A stretch of 64,000 bases of DNA. Origin: Aquimarina pacifica (GTDB taxonomy: Bacteria; Bacteroidota; Bacteroidia; Flavobacteriales; Flavobacteriaceae). The stretch's first letter is position 1. Each line of letters starts with the position of its first letter. This document shows positions 10,401 to 19,253 of the stretch, piece after piece. The stretch spans positions 124,001 through 188,000 of the forward strand of contig NZ_JACC01000007.1 in NCBI RefSeq assembly GCF_000520955.1, read 5' to 3'. The notes beneath the pieces are model-generated. The model was not told the origin of the DNA and made no database searches. It saw only the letters and a list, made by a program, of their open reading frames with translations. The translations under genes and the position numbers were made by a program.

Positions 10401-10558
10401 CGACGCGAAGTCGAAGAATTTTCTAAAGATGATTTATCACCTAAAAACTCATCCGTTGGTATTTCTTGAACGAATTCGTTTTGTTGTAGCGTCTCAACAA
10501 TAGAGCTATTTTCATTTAGCTCTTCAACACTTTTCCAGTATTTCTTGTTTGATGACAT
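7448..10558 (-). CDS. actB: ACIII subunit ActB (molybdopterin-oxidoreductase-like plus Fe-S domain)
   Basis: The large periplasmic subunit of ACIII, 1036 residues. A Tat signal (SRRDFLKYVGF, from about residue 52) ends in a lipobox-like LAAC, so it is probably a Tat-exported lipoprotein. Residues about 80-750 resemble molybdopterin oxidoreductases, but in ACIII this region is known to lack the cofactor. The C-terminal part is a ferredoxin-like domain with four Cys groups: CTGCGACVIAC, CQHCNHAPCETVC, CVGTRYCANNC and CSMC paired with CSAAC. These would bind three 4Fe-4S and one 3Fe-4S clusters. It lies between actA (63 bases upstream) and actC. Confidence 0.95.
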   Translation of the reverse strand: MSSNKKYWKSVEELNENSSIVETLQQNEFVQEIPTDEFLGDKSSLENSSTSRRDFLKYVGFSTAAASLAACEGPVKKSIPYVVQPERIVPGVANYYATTIADGYDFASVLIKTREGRPIKVENNNLATSNGDANARVHASVLSLYDNSRLQGPKKGTEDIDWEVLDKEVKSKLANLGGKQIVVLTQTYASPSTSRLIEEFKAKYQNVKHVVYDAVSNSEALDAYKLMYGERALADYDFSKASTIISIDADFLGDWQGGGYDSGYAKGRIPKNGKMSKHIHIEANMSLTGANADKRIKATPSQQKQVLAALYKYITGSGSKGALDSGLDAEVVKAAAHIKKAGRNAVVVSGIPDVDAQLVVLEINKAIQSKAFNESTPRTIRKGNAKAVAQLVKDMNAGRIGGLLIAGVNPVYTLPNANEFKSGLEKVDVSVAFSMHNDATAELCGYVATTPHYLESWGDVELKKGSYSLMQPTIRPLFKTRQFQDTLLKWVDNDSTYHQYIKSTWTGILGGSSWNQTLQDGVLVKPVLPKQELVDALQVQEGEVENSPIATGPNVGAAARRLSVAKSNGLELTLYTKTALGDGQQANNPWLQEMPDPITRTSWDNYLTVSKSDADKLGMMNENVANGALNGSYAKVVLNGVEVVAPVLIQPGQAEGSVGLALGYGKSKGLKEDMNVGVNAYPLYQNFNSTQEVSVSLVEGTHEFACVQLHNTLMGRGDIVKETTLEIFNTKDKHVWNSIPEVSKNHIEYEVTSPEVDLWDEFDRSIGHHFNLSIDLNACTGCGACVIACHAENNVPVVGKSEIRRSRDMHWLRIDRYYSSEDTFEGDDTKKNNIAGLGSSLSEFGEMENASDNPQVVFQPVMCQHCNHAPCETVCPVAATSHGRQGQNHMAYNRCVGTRYCANNCPYKVRRFNWFLYNDNDEFDYHMNNDLGRMVLNPDVTVRSRGVMEKCSMCIQMTQKTILDAKRDGRVIKDGEFKTACSAACSSGAMAFGDINDKDSEIAKLKEDNRMYHLLEHVGTKPNVIYHTKVRNTTEA

Positions 10559-10621
10559 ATATAATTGATATTAGCTTCTTACTATTTTTCCTAATTCTAG
10601 GACAATGATTTATTTATTACC

Positions 10622-11938
10622 TTAATAATGACACTTACCACATTCTAGACCACCCATTTGAGCAGCTGTTAATTGATCTACGCCATATTTCTTAGAAAGT
10701 TCTTCATGAATTTTCTCATAGTACTCATTATCCGCAACTTTTACGTTTGTCTCTCTATGACAGTTAATACACCAACCCATTGTCAATGGTGCATGCTGAT
10801 ACATAATTTCCATTTCTTCAACAGGGCCATGACAAGTTTGACACTCAACTCCCGCCACACTTACGTGTTGTGAATGATTAAAATAAGCAAAGTCTGGAAG
10901 ATTATGAATACGAACCCACTTTACCGGTTCAGTTTCTCCTGTGTAAGATTGAGAATCAGCATCCCAACCTACTGCTTTATATAATTTTTGTATTTCGCCG
11001 TCATAAAACTCTTTAGAGTAGTCTGCCGTTGCCGTAGCGTCTGCAACCTCACTAATTGACTTATGACAATTCATACACACATTTAATGAAGGTATCCCCG
11101 AATGCTTAGATACTCTAGCCGAAGAGTGACAATATTTACACTCTATCTGATTATCTCCCGCATGTATTTTATGAGAATAATGTATGGGTTGAATTGGCGC
11201 ATATCCCTGATCTACACCAACCTGCATAAAATAACCATATACAAAGTACGCACTAGCCAACAACAACAAAATCGCGGTCACAAGTACCAAAAATTGATTC
11301 TGAATAAATGCCTTCCAGATAGGAAGTCTATCTGAATCAGGCAATGTTACATTATTAGCTTCTGCAAAACTTCTTAGTGTTTTGTTCACTAAAAACAATA
11401 CAACTAACAACATTAAGAACACTAAAACAAGTATCCCTAGAACAATATCCAAAGACACTCCTGAATCACTATCTGTTCCTACAGGCACTACACCAACCGG
11501 AGTAACAGGCGCCGCTTTGGGCTCCATTACATAAGCCAATATATTATCTATATCAGAATTAGTTAATTGAGGAAATGCATTCATGGCAGTCTTATTATAC
11601 TCCTCATAAATTGCAATTGCTTTTGAATCGCCTGAAGCAATCATTGCCGCACTATTCTTAACCCAAGAATAGATCCATTCTCTGTCGTACTTATCAGCTA
11701 CTCCAAATAAAGCAGGACCTGTCATCTTTTTATATCGCTTGTGACATGCAGCACAAAGAGACTTAAATAAAGCTTCCCCTTTTACCGCATCCCCTCCAGA
11801 TGAAGCTTCAGCAACCACGGCAGTATTATCCACAGCGGTTTCTTCCTGTGCAAAAACAGGGCTAAAAAAAGTAAATAAAAAAACAGTTCCTAGAATTAGG
11901 AGTTTTGAGGCTGAATTTCGGTGTTTCACCTGTTTCAT
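10622..11938 (-). CDS. actA: ACIII subunit ActA (multiheme cytochrome c, six heme motifs)
   Basis: First gene of the operon. Signal peptide (about residues 1-30), then a class I cytochrome c domain with CAACH (about residues 60-140), two membrane helices (about 165-187 and 215-238), and a C-terminal multiheme domain with CKYCH, CMNCH, CQTCH, CINCH and CGKCH. That makes six CXXCH motifs. From family knowledge, the characterised ActA is pentaheme; here the extra heme comes from the fused N-terminal cytochrome domain. The protein passes electrons from the Fe-S domain of ActB toward the oxidase. It has 438 residues. Confidence 0.94.
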   Translation of the reverse strand: MKQVKHRNSASKLLILGTVFLFTFFSPVFAQEETAVDNTAVVAEASSGGDAVKGEALFKSLCAACHKRYKKMTGPALFGVADKYDREWIYSWVKNSAAMIASGDSKAIAIYEEYNKTAMNAFPQLTNSDIDNILAYVMEPKAAPVTPVGVVPVGTDSDSGVSLDIVLGILVLVFLMLLVVLFLVNKTLRSFAEANNVTLPDSDRLPIWKAFIQNQFLVLVTAILLLLASAYFVYGYFMQVGVDQGYAPIQPIHYSHKIHAGDNQIECKYCHSSARVSKHSGIPSLNVCMNCHKSISEVADATATADYSKEFYDGEIQKLYKAVGWDADSQSYTGETEPVKWVRIHNLPDFAYFNHSQHVSVAGVECQTCHGPVEEMEIMYQHAPLTMGWCINCHRETNVKVADNEYYEKIHEELSKKYGVDQLTAAQMGGLECGKCHY

Positions 11939-12031
11939 ATTATCAAGTAGAATTATCGTCTTAATTTTGGTATGGTTTTTTCATTCATCTTTAAATAAAA
12001 GACGCAAAAACCCGCACTTTTAATTCGTCGA

Positions 12032-12062
12032 CAAAAGTACTATAATAAGTCGATTTTAGAAA
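12032..12062 (-). promoter_or_regulatory. Promoter of act-cox operon
   Basis: On the minus strand, TACTTTTG (12039-12032) matches the Bacteroidota -7 consensus TAnnTTTG. TTTC (12062-12059), one base off the -33 TTTG, lies exactly 19 bases upstream. Transcription would start near 12026, about 85 bases before actA. Confidence 0.65.
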
Positions 12063-12137
12063 TGTTAGAGAACCGTTAAGTATTAATTTATAATAATTCT
12101 AAATAATTATTTTGAAGAAAATTGAATCAATAAACTT

Positions 12138-12145
12138 TACCTTTG
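12138..12145 (+). promoter_or_regulatory. Promoter -7 element of SPOR gene
   Basis: TACCTTTG fits TAnnTTTG and lies 17 bases before the ATG. The nearest upstream TTTG (12111-12114) is 23 bases away, longer than the usual 19, so only the -7 box is secure. Confidence 0.5.
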
Positions 12146-12162
12146 TGTCAAATTAATTTGAA

Positions 12163-12627
12163 ATGAGATTATTAAACACCAAAAACTCTGTTTTTATATT
12201 TGGGCTACACCTTCTTACTACTAGCGCATTAATTGCTCAAGAAAGTCAAAACACAGATATTCTGACTCCAAATCAAAATAATTTCACATCTGCAAGCATA
12301 ATATCGCAGCCAGAAGCCTCTGTAACTATTAATCAAGACCCAAGGATTAAGACACTACTAGACATAAAATCCACCATGGAGAAAAATGGTGATTTTAGTG
12401 ATCGCTATAAAATTCAGCTTTATTATGGGAATTTAAGAAAAGCTACCGAAATTATTACAAAAGCCAAAGAAATGTTCCCTAAGTGGGTTTCTTCAACACA
12501 ATTCGAAACACCTAACTACAAGGTTTGGATGGGAAACTATAGATCAAGACTTGAAGCTGACAGAGCCTTAAAAGAAGTCCATGCTGAGTTCCCAAATGCG
12601 TTTATTTTCAAACCAGAGAAAAAATAA
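12163..12627 (+). CDS. SPOR domain-containing protein
   Basis: 154 residues: signal peptide (about residues 1-26, ending LIAQ), a low-complexity spacer, and a C-terminal SPOR-like domain from about residue 80 (YKIQLYYGNLRKA ... YKVWMGNYRSRLEADRALKEV). SPOR domains bind denuded glycan strands of peptidoglycan, often at division septa, so a periplasmic cell-wall role is likely; this is inferred from the fold only. It stands alone, divergent from the act operon, with its own -7 element and a strong terminator behind it. Confidence 0.85.
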   Translation: MRLLNTKNSVFIFGLHLLTTSALIAQESQNTDILTPNQNNFTSASIISQPEASVTINQDPRIKTLLDIKSTMEKNGDFSDRYKIQLYYGNLRKATEIITKAKEMFPKWVSSTQFETPNYKVWMGNYRSRLEADRALKEVHAEFPNAFIFKPEKK

Positions 12628-12708
12628 CACCAAACCTAACAATCCTTCATGCCCTTTCTTGCACGAAATAATCATGAAACATTGTTTTTTTTACCGGAAT
12701 CATACTTT

Positions 12709-12750
12709 AAAAAAATCTACAGAAAGAGTTATCTATCTGTAGATTTTTTT
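12709..12750 (+). terminator. Terminator after SPOR gene
   Basis: A 14-base stem (AAAAAAATCTACAG with CTGTAGATTTTTTT) closes a 14-base loop and ends in a T-run. It lies 80 bases after the SPOR stop. Confidence 0.85.
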
Positions 12751-12932
12751 ATTTCATCAAAGAATTAAATCCGAAAAACACCATAGAGAAACCTTTATTT
12801 TTAACTCTAAAAGTGTACACAAAAAATCACGAATAACACAAAGAGATACTATAATCACTTCATTTTTGCAACAAGTAACAATTTATACCACCAAACGCTT
12901 ATCAGATTAAAGATTATTCAACCTCTTAAATG

Positions 12933-12964
12933 AATAAAGCCTGATGAAAACATCAGGCTTTATT
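12933..12964 (-). terminator. Terminator of rimP-nusA-infB operon
   Basis: A perfect 14-bp inverted repeat (AATAAAGCCTGATG) with loop AAAA lies 24 bases past the infB stop. The sequence is symmetrical and could act on both strands, but the T-rich ends are short. Confidence 0.75.
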
Positions 12965-12987
12965 ATTCTATAGATTAAAAATTGTTT

Positions 12988-15828
12988 CTACAACTTCTTC
13001 TTTACTGCAACCTCTTGATAACATTCTACAACGTCACCTTCTTTAATATCATTATAATTCTTGATCTGCAATCCACAATCATATCCTTTAGCAACCTCCT
13101 TAACGTCATCCTTAAATCGTTTTAAAGAGGAAAGCTCTCCTGTATACACGACAACACTTTCTCTGATCAATCGTACTCCTGCATTTCTGAGGATTTTACC
13201 ACTCAACACCATACACCCTGCAATTGTACCAATTTTTGAAATTTTGAACGTTTCTCTAATCTCAGCTGTACCCGTAATTTCTTCCTTCATAACTGGAGAA
13301 AGCATTCCTTCCATAGCATCCTTAAGATCATTAATTGCATCGTATATAATCGAATATGTTCGGATATCAATTTCTTCCTTATCTGCAACCTGTCTTGCAT
13401 TTCCAGCTGGCCTCACATTAAACCCTATAATAATAGCATCAGATGCCGAAGCAAGCAATACATCACTTTCTGTAATTGCACCAACTGCTTTATGGATTAT
13501 ATTAACATGAATCTCTTCTGTAGATAGTTTCTGGAACGAATCTGTTAATGCTTCTACAGATCCATCAACATCTCCTTTCAAGATTATATTTAATTCTTTA
13601 AAGTCTCCAAGTGCGATTCTTCGACCAATCTCATCAAGTGTAATATGTCTCTGAGTACGTACCGATTGTTCTCTATGTAATTGCGCACGTTTTGAAGCAA
13701 TATCTTTCGCCTCACGCTCATCTTCTAAGACATTAAATTTATCTCCTGCCTGAGGAGCCCCATCTAAGCCCAAAATAGATACCGGTGCTGATGGTCCTGC
13801 TTCTTTTACATTATTACCTCTCTCATCCTGCATGGCCTTCACTTTACCACTATTCTTTCCTGCAAGGACATAATCCCCTACACGTAGTGTTCCCGTTTGT
13901 ACCAGTATTGTAGACACATAACCACGACCTTTATCCAAAAATGCTTCAACCACAGTACCTGAAGCCAAACGATCTGGATTCGCTTTTAACTCAAGTAACT
14001 CTGCTTCAAGCAGTACTTTCTCTAATAATTCTTTAACCCCAAGACCTGTTTTGGCAGAAATATCATGGGACTGAATTTTTCCTCCCCAATCTTCTACTAA
14101 CAAATTCATAGAAGCCAGCTTTTCTTTTATCTTCTCTGGATTTGCCTCTTGTCTATCTACTTTATTTATCGCAAAAACAATTGGAACACCAGCCGCCTGA
14201 GCATGACTTATAGCCTCTTTTGTTTGAGGCATTACATCATCATCTGCCGCAATCACAATAATTGCTAAATCGGTAACCTGAGCACCACGGGCACGCATAG
14301 CTGTAAAAGCCTCGTGACCAGGAGTATCAAGGAATGCTATTTTTTGCCCACCTTCTAACTGTACTCCATATGCACCAATATGCTGTGTGATACCTCCACT
14401 TTCTCCAGCAATTACGTTTTCTTTTCTTATATAATCCAATAATGAAGTTTTACCATGATCAACATGTCCCATCACGGTTACTATTGGTGCTCTTGTTTCT
14501 AGATCTTCTGGAGCATCAACAATTTCTTCTATTGAATCTTCTATATCGGCTGTTACAAAATTAACTTCATAACCAAATTCATCTGCTACAATAGACAAAG
14601 TCTCTGCATCTAGTCGCTGATTCATTGTAACCATAATACCGAGTGACATACAAGCCGAAATAATCTCGGTTGTAGACACATTCATCATAGTAGCAACTTC
14701 TGAAGCTGTAACAAATTCTGTAACTTTAAGAACTTTACTTTCTTGTTCTTGCTGCGCAACATCATCCTCTGCTTTTTGACGGTGTTGATCTCTTTTATCT
14801 CTACGATATTTAGCAGCCTTAGATTTATTAGATTTCCCTTGTAGCTTTTCAAGAGTTTCTCTTACCTGCTTTTGTACTTCTTCTTCACTAGGCTCTTCTT
14901 TTACAACAACAGGTCTTTTACCTTTTGCTGGTCCTCTTGATTTATTACCTTGACCACGGTTTCCTCCTTGTCCTCCTGGTCTTCCTCCACCAGGACCTTT
15001 TGAACCACTTTCTTTGCTAATTCTTCTTCGGCGTTTTTTTGCCGCATCTCCAGCTCCTCCAGGTTTTTTATCCGATTTCTCGTCTTTTTTCTTTACTGGC
15101 TTTTTAAACTGAGTTAAGTCAATTTTTTGACCTGTAAAATTAGGCCCGTCTAGCTTTTTATATTGTGTCTTAACCTTTTCTGGCTCTACCGAAGTTGGCT
15201 CAGTTGACTCATTCGAAGAGGGAGTCTCAGAAGGTTTTTCTTCTTCTTTTTTAGGTGAAGCTTTTACATCTTCTGCCTTTGGTTTTACAGAAACCTCTTT
15301 TTTTACTTCTTTCGGAGCAGGTTTTGTAATCTTAATACCTATTTTTTGCGGTCGATTAGAAACTACCTCAGGCTCGGTATTTTTCTTTTCTTTTACAACT
15401 TCTTTTTTCTCAGGAACTTTATCTTCTGCTTTTGCTTCGGGCTTAGCAACTTCTTTTTCCTCTTCTGCAGCATCTCCTTTCAACTCTATCTTACCGACCT
15501 GTTTAGGACCACTAAGCTGAGCTTTTGCTTTTATGACTTCACGAGCTTCAGCAAGCTTACGCCTTTCTTCTTGTTCGTTCTCAATCTGAACGCGTAATGC
15601 CTCCTTTTCTTTCTTCTTTTCTTCTCCAACTTCTTTTGAAGCCACTTTTTTACTCTTATCAGTCTGAAATTCATCAAACAAGAGCTGATAAATCTCTGAA
15701 GAAATTTTTGTAGTAGGACGTGCATCTATCTCGTGACCTTTTGAATCCAAAAAGTCAACAGCCCGATCTAGCGAGATATTGAATTCACGTAACACCTTAT
15801 TTAATCTCATTGTTCCTGCTTCAGCCAT
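12988..15828 (-). CDS. infB: Translation initiation factor IF-2
   Basis: GTPase that places initiator fMet-tRNA on the 30S subunit and promotes subunit joining. 946 residues: an N-terminal IF2-N-like helix region ([21 protein letters not shown]), then a long Lys/Glu-rich disordered stretch (about residues 60-370) with a Gly/Arg-rich patch near residue 280. A second IF2-N region (about 375-430) follows, then the GTPase domain from about residue 450 with GHVDHGKTS (P-loop), DTPGHEAF (G3) and NKVD (G4), and the C-terminal beta-barrels. It is the last gene of the rimP-nusA-infB operon, 44 bases after nusA, an order kept across bacteria. Confidence 0.97.
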   Translation of the reverse strand: MAEAGTMRLNKVLREFNISLDRAVDFLDSKGHEIDARPTTKISSEIYQLLFDEFQTDKSKKVASKEVGEEKKKEKEALRVQIENEQEERRKLAEAREVIKAKAQLSGPKQVGKIELKGDAAEEEKEVAKPEAKAEDKVPEKKEVVKEKKNTEPEVVSNRPQKIGIKITKPAPKEVKKEVSVKPKAEDVKASPKKEEEKPSETPSSNESTEPTSVEPEKVKTQYKKLDGPNFTGQKIDLTQFKKPVKKKDEKSDKKPGGAGDAAKKRRRRISKESGSKGPGGGRPGGQGGNRGQGNKSRGPAKGKRPVVVKEEPSEEEVQKQVRETLEKLQGKSNKSKAAKYRRDKRDQHRQKAEDDVAQQEQESKVLKVTEFVTASEVATMMNVSTTEIISACMSLGIMVTMNQRLDAETLSIVADEFGYEVNFVTADIEDSIEEIVDAPEDLETRAPIVTVMGHVDHGKTSLLDYIRKENVIAGESGGITQHIGAYGVQLEGGQKIAFLDTPGHEAFTAMRARGAQVTDLAIIVIAADDDVMPQTKEAISHAQAAGVPIVFAINKVDRQEANPEKIKEKLASMNLLVEDWGGKIQSHDISAKTGLGVKELLEKVLLEAELLELKANPDRLASGTVVEAFLDKGRGYVSTILVQTGTLRVGDYVLAGKNSGKVKAMQDERGNNVKEAGPSAPVSILGLDGAPQAGDKFNVLEDEREAKDIASKRAQLHREQSVRTQRHITLDEIGRRIALGDFKELNIILKGDVDGSVEALTDSFQKLSTEEIHVNIIHKAVGAITESDVLLASASDAIIIGFNVRPAGNARQVADKEEIDIRTYSIIYDAINDLKDAMEGMLSPVMKEEITGTAEIRETFKISKIGTIAGCMVLSGKILRNAGVRLIRESVVVYTGELSSLKRFKDDVKEVAKGYDCGLQIKNYNDIKEGDVVECYQEVAVKKKL

Positions 15829-15872
15829 AAATGCCTTATTATTTAATGCTCAAATATAATTAATTGTGATTA

Positions 15873-17105
15873 TTAATCTTCAAATTCAGATTTTAATATT
15901 CTAATCACTTCGCTTACTGTCTCCTCTTCAAGATCAGTTCGCTTTACTAAATCACTAATATCTTGTTCTAAAATACTTTTTGCGGTATCTAAACCTATTT
16001 TAGCAAACTCTTCAATAATCCAAGAATCGATTTCATCAGAAAACTCTGTCAACTCAACATCTTCCTCAACTCCTTCTCTAAACACATCGATCTCATAACC
16101 TGTTAACTGCCCTGCCAATCTGATATTATGACCTCCACGTCCAATCGCTTTAGAAACTTCTTCAGGTCGCAACATAACTTCAGCACGACTGGTCTCTTCA
16201 TTAATCTTCAAAGAAGTAACTTTAGCCGGACTCAAAGCTCTTGTTATAAATAAAGGTAAATTATTGGTGTAATTAATAACATCAATATTCTCATTTCCTA
16301 ATTCTCTTACAATACCATGAATTCGCGACCCCTTCATCCCCACACATGCTCCTACAGGATCAATTCTATCATCATAAGAATCTACTGCCACTTTTGCTTT
16401 TTCTCCAGGAATTCTAACTACTTTTTTAACAGAAATTAATCCATCAAAAACCTCAGGTATTTCTGATTCGAATAGCTTCTCTAAAAACAAAGGAGAAGTT
16501 CTCGACATTACAATCGCAGGCTTATTACCTTTAAGCTCTACAGATTCGATTACCCCTCGCACATTCTCTCCTTTTCTAAAAAAGTCTGAAGGAATCTGTC
16601 TATCTTTAGGTAATATAATCTCATTTCCTTCATCATCTAACATAATAATAGCTCTATGTCTTATGTGATGAACCTCTGCCGTATATATCTCTCCTTCTAA
16701 TTCCTTAAACTGCTTATATATATTGGTATTATCATGCTCATGAATTTTGGATATCAAATTCTGACGCAACGCTAATATCGAACGTCTTCCTAAATCTATC
16801 AATTTCACTTCTTCAGAAACATCTTCTCCAACTTCAAAATCTGGCTCTATTTTTCTCGCTTCTGTGATCGATATTTCTTGGTTACCATCTTCTACTTCTC
16901 CATCGGCAACCACAATACGGTTTCTCCAAATCTCTAAATCCCCTTTATCAGGGTTTATAATGATATCGAAATTGTCATCACTACCAAACTTCTTCTTAAG
17001 AGCATTTCTAAACACATCTTCTAAGATCGACATCAGCGTTACCCGATCTATAAACTTGTCATCCTTAAATTCTGAAAATGATTCTATTAATGCGATATTT
17101 TCCAT
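15873..17105 (-). CDS. nusA: Transcription termination/antitermination factor NusA
   Basis: 410 residues with an N-terminal RNA polymerase-binding domain, an S1 RNA-binding domain (about residues 130-200) and two KH domains (about 225-345, with GRGGHNIRLAGQLTG in KH2). The C-terminal acidic segment is short. The gammaproteobacterial AR repeats are absent, apart from one small helical region (SWIIEEFAKIGLDTAKSILEQD), as is usual in Bacteroidota. NusA modulates pausing and hairpin-dependent termination. This matters here because its own operon leader contains a terminator-like hairpin. It lies 15 bases after rimP. Confidence 0.96.
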   Translation of the reverse strand: MENIALIESFSEFKDDKFIDRVTLMSILEDVFRNALKKKFGSDDNFDIIINPDKGDLEIWRNRIVVADGEVEDGNQEISITEARKIEPDFEVGEDVSEEVKLIDLGRRSILALRQNLISKIHEHDNTNIYKQFKELEGEIYTAEVHHIRHRAIIMLDDEGNEIILPKDRQIPSDFFRKGENVRGVIESVELKGNKPAIVMSRTSPLFLEKLFESEIPEVFDGLISVKKVVRIPGEKAKVAVDSYDDRIDPVGACVGMKGSRIHGIVRELGNENIDVINYTNNLPLFITRALSPAKVTSLKINEETSRAEVMLRPEEVSKAIGRGGHNIRLAGQLTGYEIDVFREGVEEDVELTEFSDEIDSWIIEEFAKIGLDTAKSILEQDISDLVKRTDLEEETVSEVIRILKSEFED

Positions 17106-17120
17106 ATCAATATATTATAA

Positions 17121-17585
17121 TTAAAATGTTACCATAACTTTTGCTTCTACAATATCTTTATATGCAATGTTTACTTCTTTGGTTACTGTTATTTTTCCTT
17201 TCCCTACCGGTTTTGGCTCTCTAGCTTTCCAAGTAATAACAATAGCATCATCTGTAGCCGAAATCAACTCACCTTCTATCGTATCTGTATCAGTTTTTAC
17301 CTTAAGTTTTCTACCTACGTTCTTTTTATATTGACGTATGTGATGCAACCCTTCCGAAACACCTGCAGACATTACCTGAAGCGAAAAATCTTCTTCTTCT
17401 CTATCAAGATTATGCTCTATCGCTCTACTTATACTTATGCAATCTTCTACCGTAACACCATTATCTCCGTCAATAATAACTTCAATAATATTACTAGGTT
17501 GAATTTTACTCTCAATAAGAAATAAAGACGGGTTTTCTTTGAGCGCTTCCTCTAATAATTCTTGTACCTGATCCCTTAATGACAT
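17121..17585 (-). CDS. rimP: Ribosome maturation factor RimP
   Basis: Assists assembly of the 30S subunit. The ATG at 17585 (MSLRDQVQELLEEALKENPS) gives 154 residues and the normal family start. A longer frame begins at 17621, but its first codons fall inside the hairpin at 17598-17618, and the predicted transcription start near 17640 leaves too little leader for it. The N-terminal domain ends around the VEDCISISRAIEHNLD motif, followed by a small SH3-like domain (KKNVGRKLKVKTDTDTIEGEL). First gene of the operon. Confidence 0.93.
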   Translation of the reverse strand: MSLRDQVQELLEEALKENPSLFLIESKIQPSNIIEVIIDGDNGVTVEDCISISRAIEHNLDREEEDFSLQVMSAGVSEGLHHIRQYKKNVGRKLKVKTDTDTIEGELISATDDAIVITWKAREPKPVGKGKITVTKEVNIAYKDIVEAKVMVTF

Positions 17586-17597
17586 AGTAAGATAAAA

Positions 17598-17618
17598 AGA
17601 GGGGACTTTTCGTCCCCT
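17598..17618 (-). terminator. Terminator-like hairpin in the rimP-nusA-infB leader (possible attenuator)
   Basis: Read on the minus strand, GAGGGGAC-GAAAA-GTCCCCTC forms an 8-bp GC-rich stem. It is followed at once by a five-T run, and the rimP ATG lies only 12 bases beyond the stem. There is no gene just upstream that needs termination, and the hairpin lies downstream of the predicted promoter. Both points argue for leader attenuation rather than simple termination. Confidence 0.7.
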
Positions 17619-17645
17619 CATCCTGGTTTTTTAATTTCAACGGTG

Positions 17646-17675
17646 CAAAGATAGGAATAATATCTTAGATACAAA
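17646..17675 (-). promoter_or_regulatory. Promoter of rimP-nusA-infB
   Basis: Minus-strand TTTG (17675-17672), 18 bases, TATCTTTG (17653-17646): an almost perfect Bacteroidota promoter. The predicted start near 17640 gives a leader of about 55 bases that contains the hairpin. Confidence 0.75.
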
Positions 17676-17824
17676 ATATCGCTGAGAATGAATTTATTCG
17701 TAAATTTAGGATAGCTATGTATTAGTTATAATTTAACACTCCCCAAATCACAATCTTATAACTAATATTTAGGTTCAAAATCTATAAATCATAACACAAC
17801 CTAATTCTCACAAAAATCAGTATC

Positions 17825-18658
17825 ATGATAAAAAATATACTAGTCCCAACAGATTTTTCTACTCAAGCAGAAAGCGCCTTGAAGGTGGCTGCTCAAATTG
17901 CTAAGAAAAACAATGCCACAATCTATTTGTTGCATATTTTAGAACTCCCCGTTCACCTCTCTGACCTTATGACCTCAGGATCCCCAGGCCCTGCTCCAGA
18001 AGCAATTCTTTTTATGAAACATACACACAAAAAGTTTGAAGAAGTCATGGATCAAGAATATCTAAAAGGCATTGAAGTGGTTGAAACCGTAAGCTTTGAA
18101 GATGTATTACACGGGATTATGGATTCTTGCGAGAAAAATAACATTGACATAATTATTATGGGATCTCACGGATCCTCTGGTTTCGAAGAATTATTTATAG
18201 GGTCTAATGCCGAAAAAGTAGTTAGAACCAGCAAACAACCTGTATTAGTCATCAAAGAAGATTGTGACATTTATTCGGTTGAAGACTTTGTTTATGCCAC
18301 TAATTTTGATGATGAAGACAAACCTTCTTTACTAGCTGCCTATGACTTCTCAAAAGCGCTCAATGCAAAACTTCATTTAGTATGGGTAAATACCGCCAAT
18401 GGATTTAAAACCACATACGAAACAGAAGAAAAAATGAACGGCATGCTTGCAGATCTAGATATTCATGACTATTCTCTCAATATCTACAATGATATTTCTG
18501 TAGAAAAAGGCATTCTTAATTTTGCCAGTTCTGTTAATGCAGGAATGATCGGAATAAGCACCCATGGACGAAAGGGAATATCACATTTTATCAACGGTAG
18601 CCTTGGCGAAGATGTCGTTAATCATGCAAAAAGACCTGTTTTAACATTTAAAATATAA
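17825..18658 (+). CDS. Universal stress protein, two Usp domains
   Basis: 277 residues made of two UspA domains in tandem (about residues 1-145 and 150-277). Both keep a nucleotide-binding signature of the G-x2-G-x9-G-S/T type: GSHGSSGFEELFIGSNAEKV in the first and STHGRKGISHFINGSLGEDV in the second. This predicts an ATP-binding, cytoplasmic stress protein; the exact role cannot be read from the sequence. The gene is monocistronic, diverging from rimP. The 180 bases upstream contain no clear consensus promoter. Confidence 0.93.
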   Translation: MIKNILVPTDFSTQAESALKVAAQIAKKNNATIYLLHILELPVHLSDLMTSGSPGPAPEAILFMKHTHKKFEEVMDQEYLKGIEVVETVSFEDVLHGIMDSCEKNNIDIIIMGSHGSSGFEELFIGSNAEKVVRTSKQPVLVIKEDCDIYSVEDFVYATNFDDEDKPSLLAAYDFSKALNAKLHLVWVNTANGFKTTYETEEKMNGMLADLDIHDYSLNIYNDISVEKGILNFASSVNAGMIGISTHGRKGISHFINGSLGEDVVNHAKRPVLTFKI

Positions 18659-18726
18659 CCAAAAACAGTGTCTAAACCACATCAAAAAATACTGAAAACA
18701 GTGTTTTCTTAACAACAAACAACAGG

Positions 18727-18734
18727 TAATTTTG
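18727..18734 (+). promoter_or_regulatory. Promoter -7 element of the small Cys-rich peptide gene
   Basis: TAATTTTG fits TAnnTTTG. A weak -33 (TTTT, 18704-18707) lies 19 bases upstream. The implied transcription start near 18741 falls after two in-frame upstream starts (18732 and 18738), which supports the ATG at 18759 as the real start. Confidence 0.55.
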
Positions 18735-18758
18735 AGCATGACAAAAAAAATAATTATC

Positions 18759-18953
18759 ATGCGAAACTCAATTTTAAACATCGAAAGAATAACAGTTCTT
18801 TCTAAAGAAAGTCAAAAACAAATTAACGGAGCAATCTTAGATAGCTCAGAACCATGCGGATGCTCTTGTAGCGGCTCAGTAACAGGACCTGCAAGATGCA
18901 GAGTAGAAATTGCTTGCCCTCAAGTGTATACTTGTGATGAAGCTACTATGTAA
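18759..18953 (+). CDS. Cys-rich small peptide resembling a Bacteroidota RiPP precursor
   Basis: 64 residues. The first 24 look like the leader of Bacteroidota natural-product precursors: hydrophobic start (MRNSILNIERITVL), then SKESQKQING. The family norm is an LSKEEQKxIxGG-type motif ending at a Gly processing site. The remaining 40 residues hold six Cys (positions 33, 35, 37, 47, 53 and 59), with a CGCSC cluster. It may be modified or disulfide-bonded and exported, but no modifying enzyme, peptidase-transporter or immunity gene lies next to it. A strong terminator follows. A plain small secreted or metal-binding peptide remains possible. Confidence 0.6.
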   Translation: MRNSILNIERITVLSKESQKQINGAILDSSEPCGCSCSGSVTGPARCRVEIACPQVYTCDEATM

Positions 18954-18986
18954 AACACGCTATACTTAAGATATAGCCTTACAATG

Positions 18987-19020
18987 AAAAGGAGTTATAA
19001 CTAGAATTATAACTCCTTTT
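18987..19020 (+). terminator. Terminator after Cys-rich peptide
   Basis: A 14-base perfect stem (AAAAGGAGTTATAA with TTATAACTCCTTTT), loop CTAGAA, then more T. It lies 34 bases after the peptide stop. The 230 bases from here to the next hairpin at 19254 contain no gene that I can support. Confidence 0.85.
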
Positions 19021-19253
19021 TTTATTTACACTTCTACAACACTCGATTTCTTTTATTACAAATCACTAAACAGCAGTTTAATTTTAAAAACATCATTAAA
19101 CAAACGGTTTTCTTGTTCTAAAAAAACATATGAGTACTGTTTCTTAATTAAGACCAAGAAATTTTAAGAAAGGGATAACAACAAAAAAAGCCCCCAACAC
19201 AGCATAATGTACAATAAAGTCTCTATCAGGAGAAAGAAAAACCTCTATAATAC

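Noticed and set aside
7448..10558. ActB as a formate dehydrogenase or other molybdoenzyme
   Set aside because: Operon context, Tat-lipoprotein start and fused ferredoxin domain fit ACIII, whose molybdopterin-like domain is known to lack the cofactor.
17598..17618. Hairpin as a bidirectional terminator
   Set aside because: The T-run exists only on the minus strand, and no plus-strand gene ends before it.
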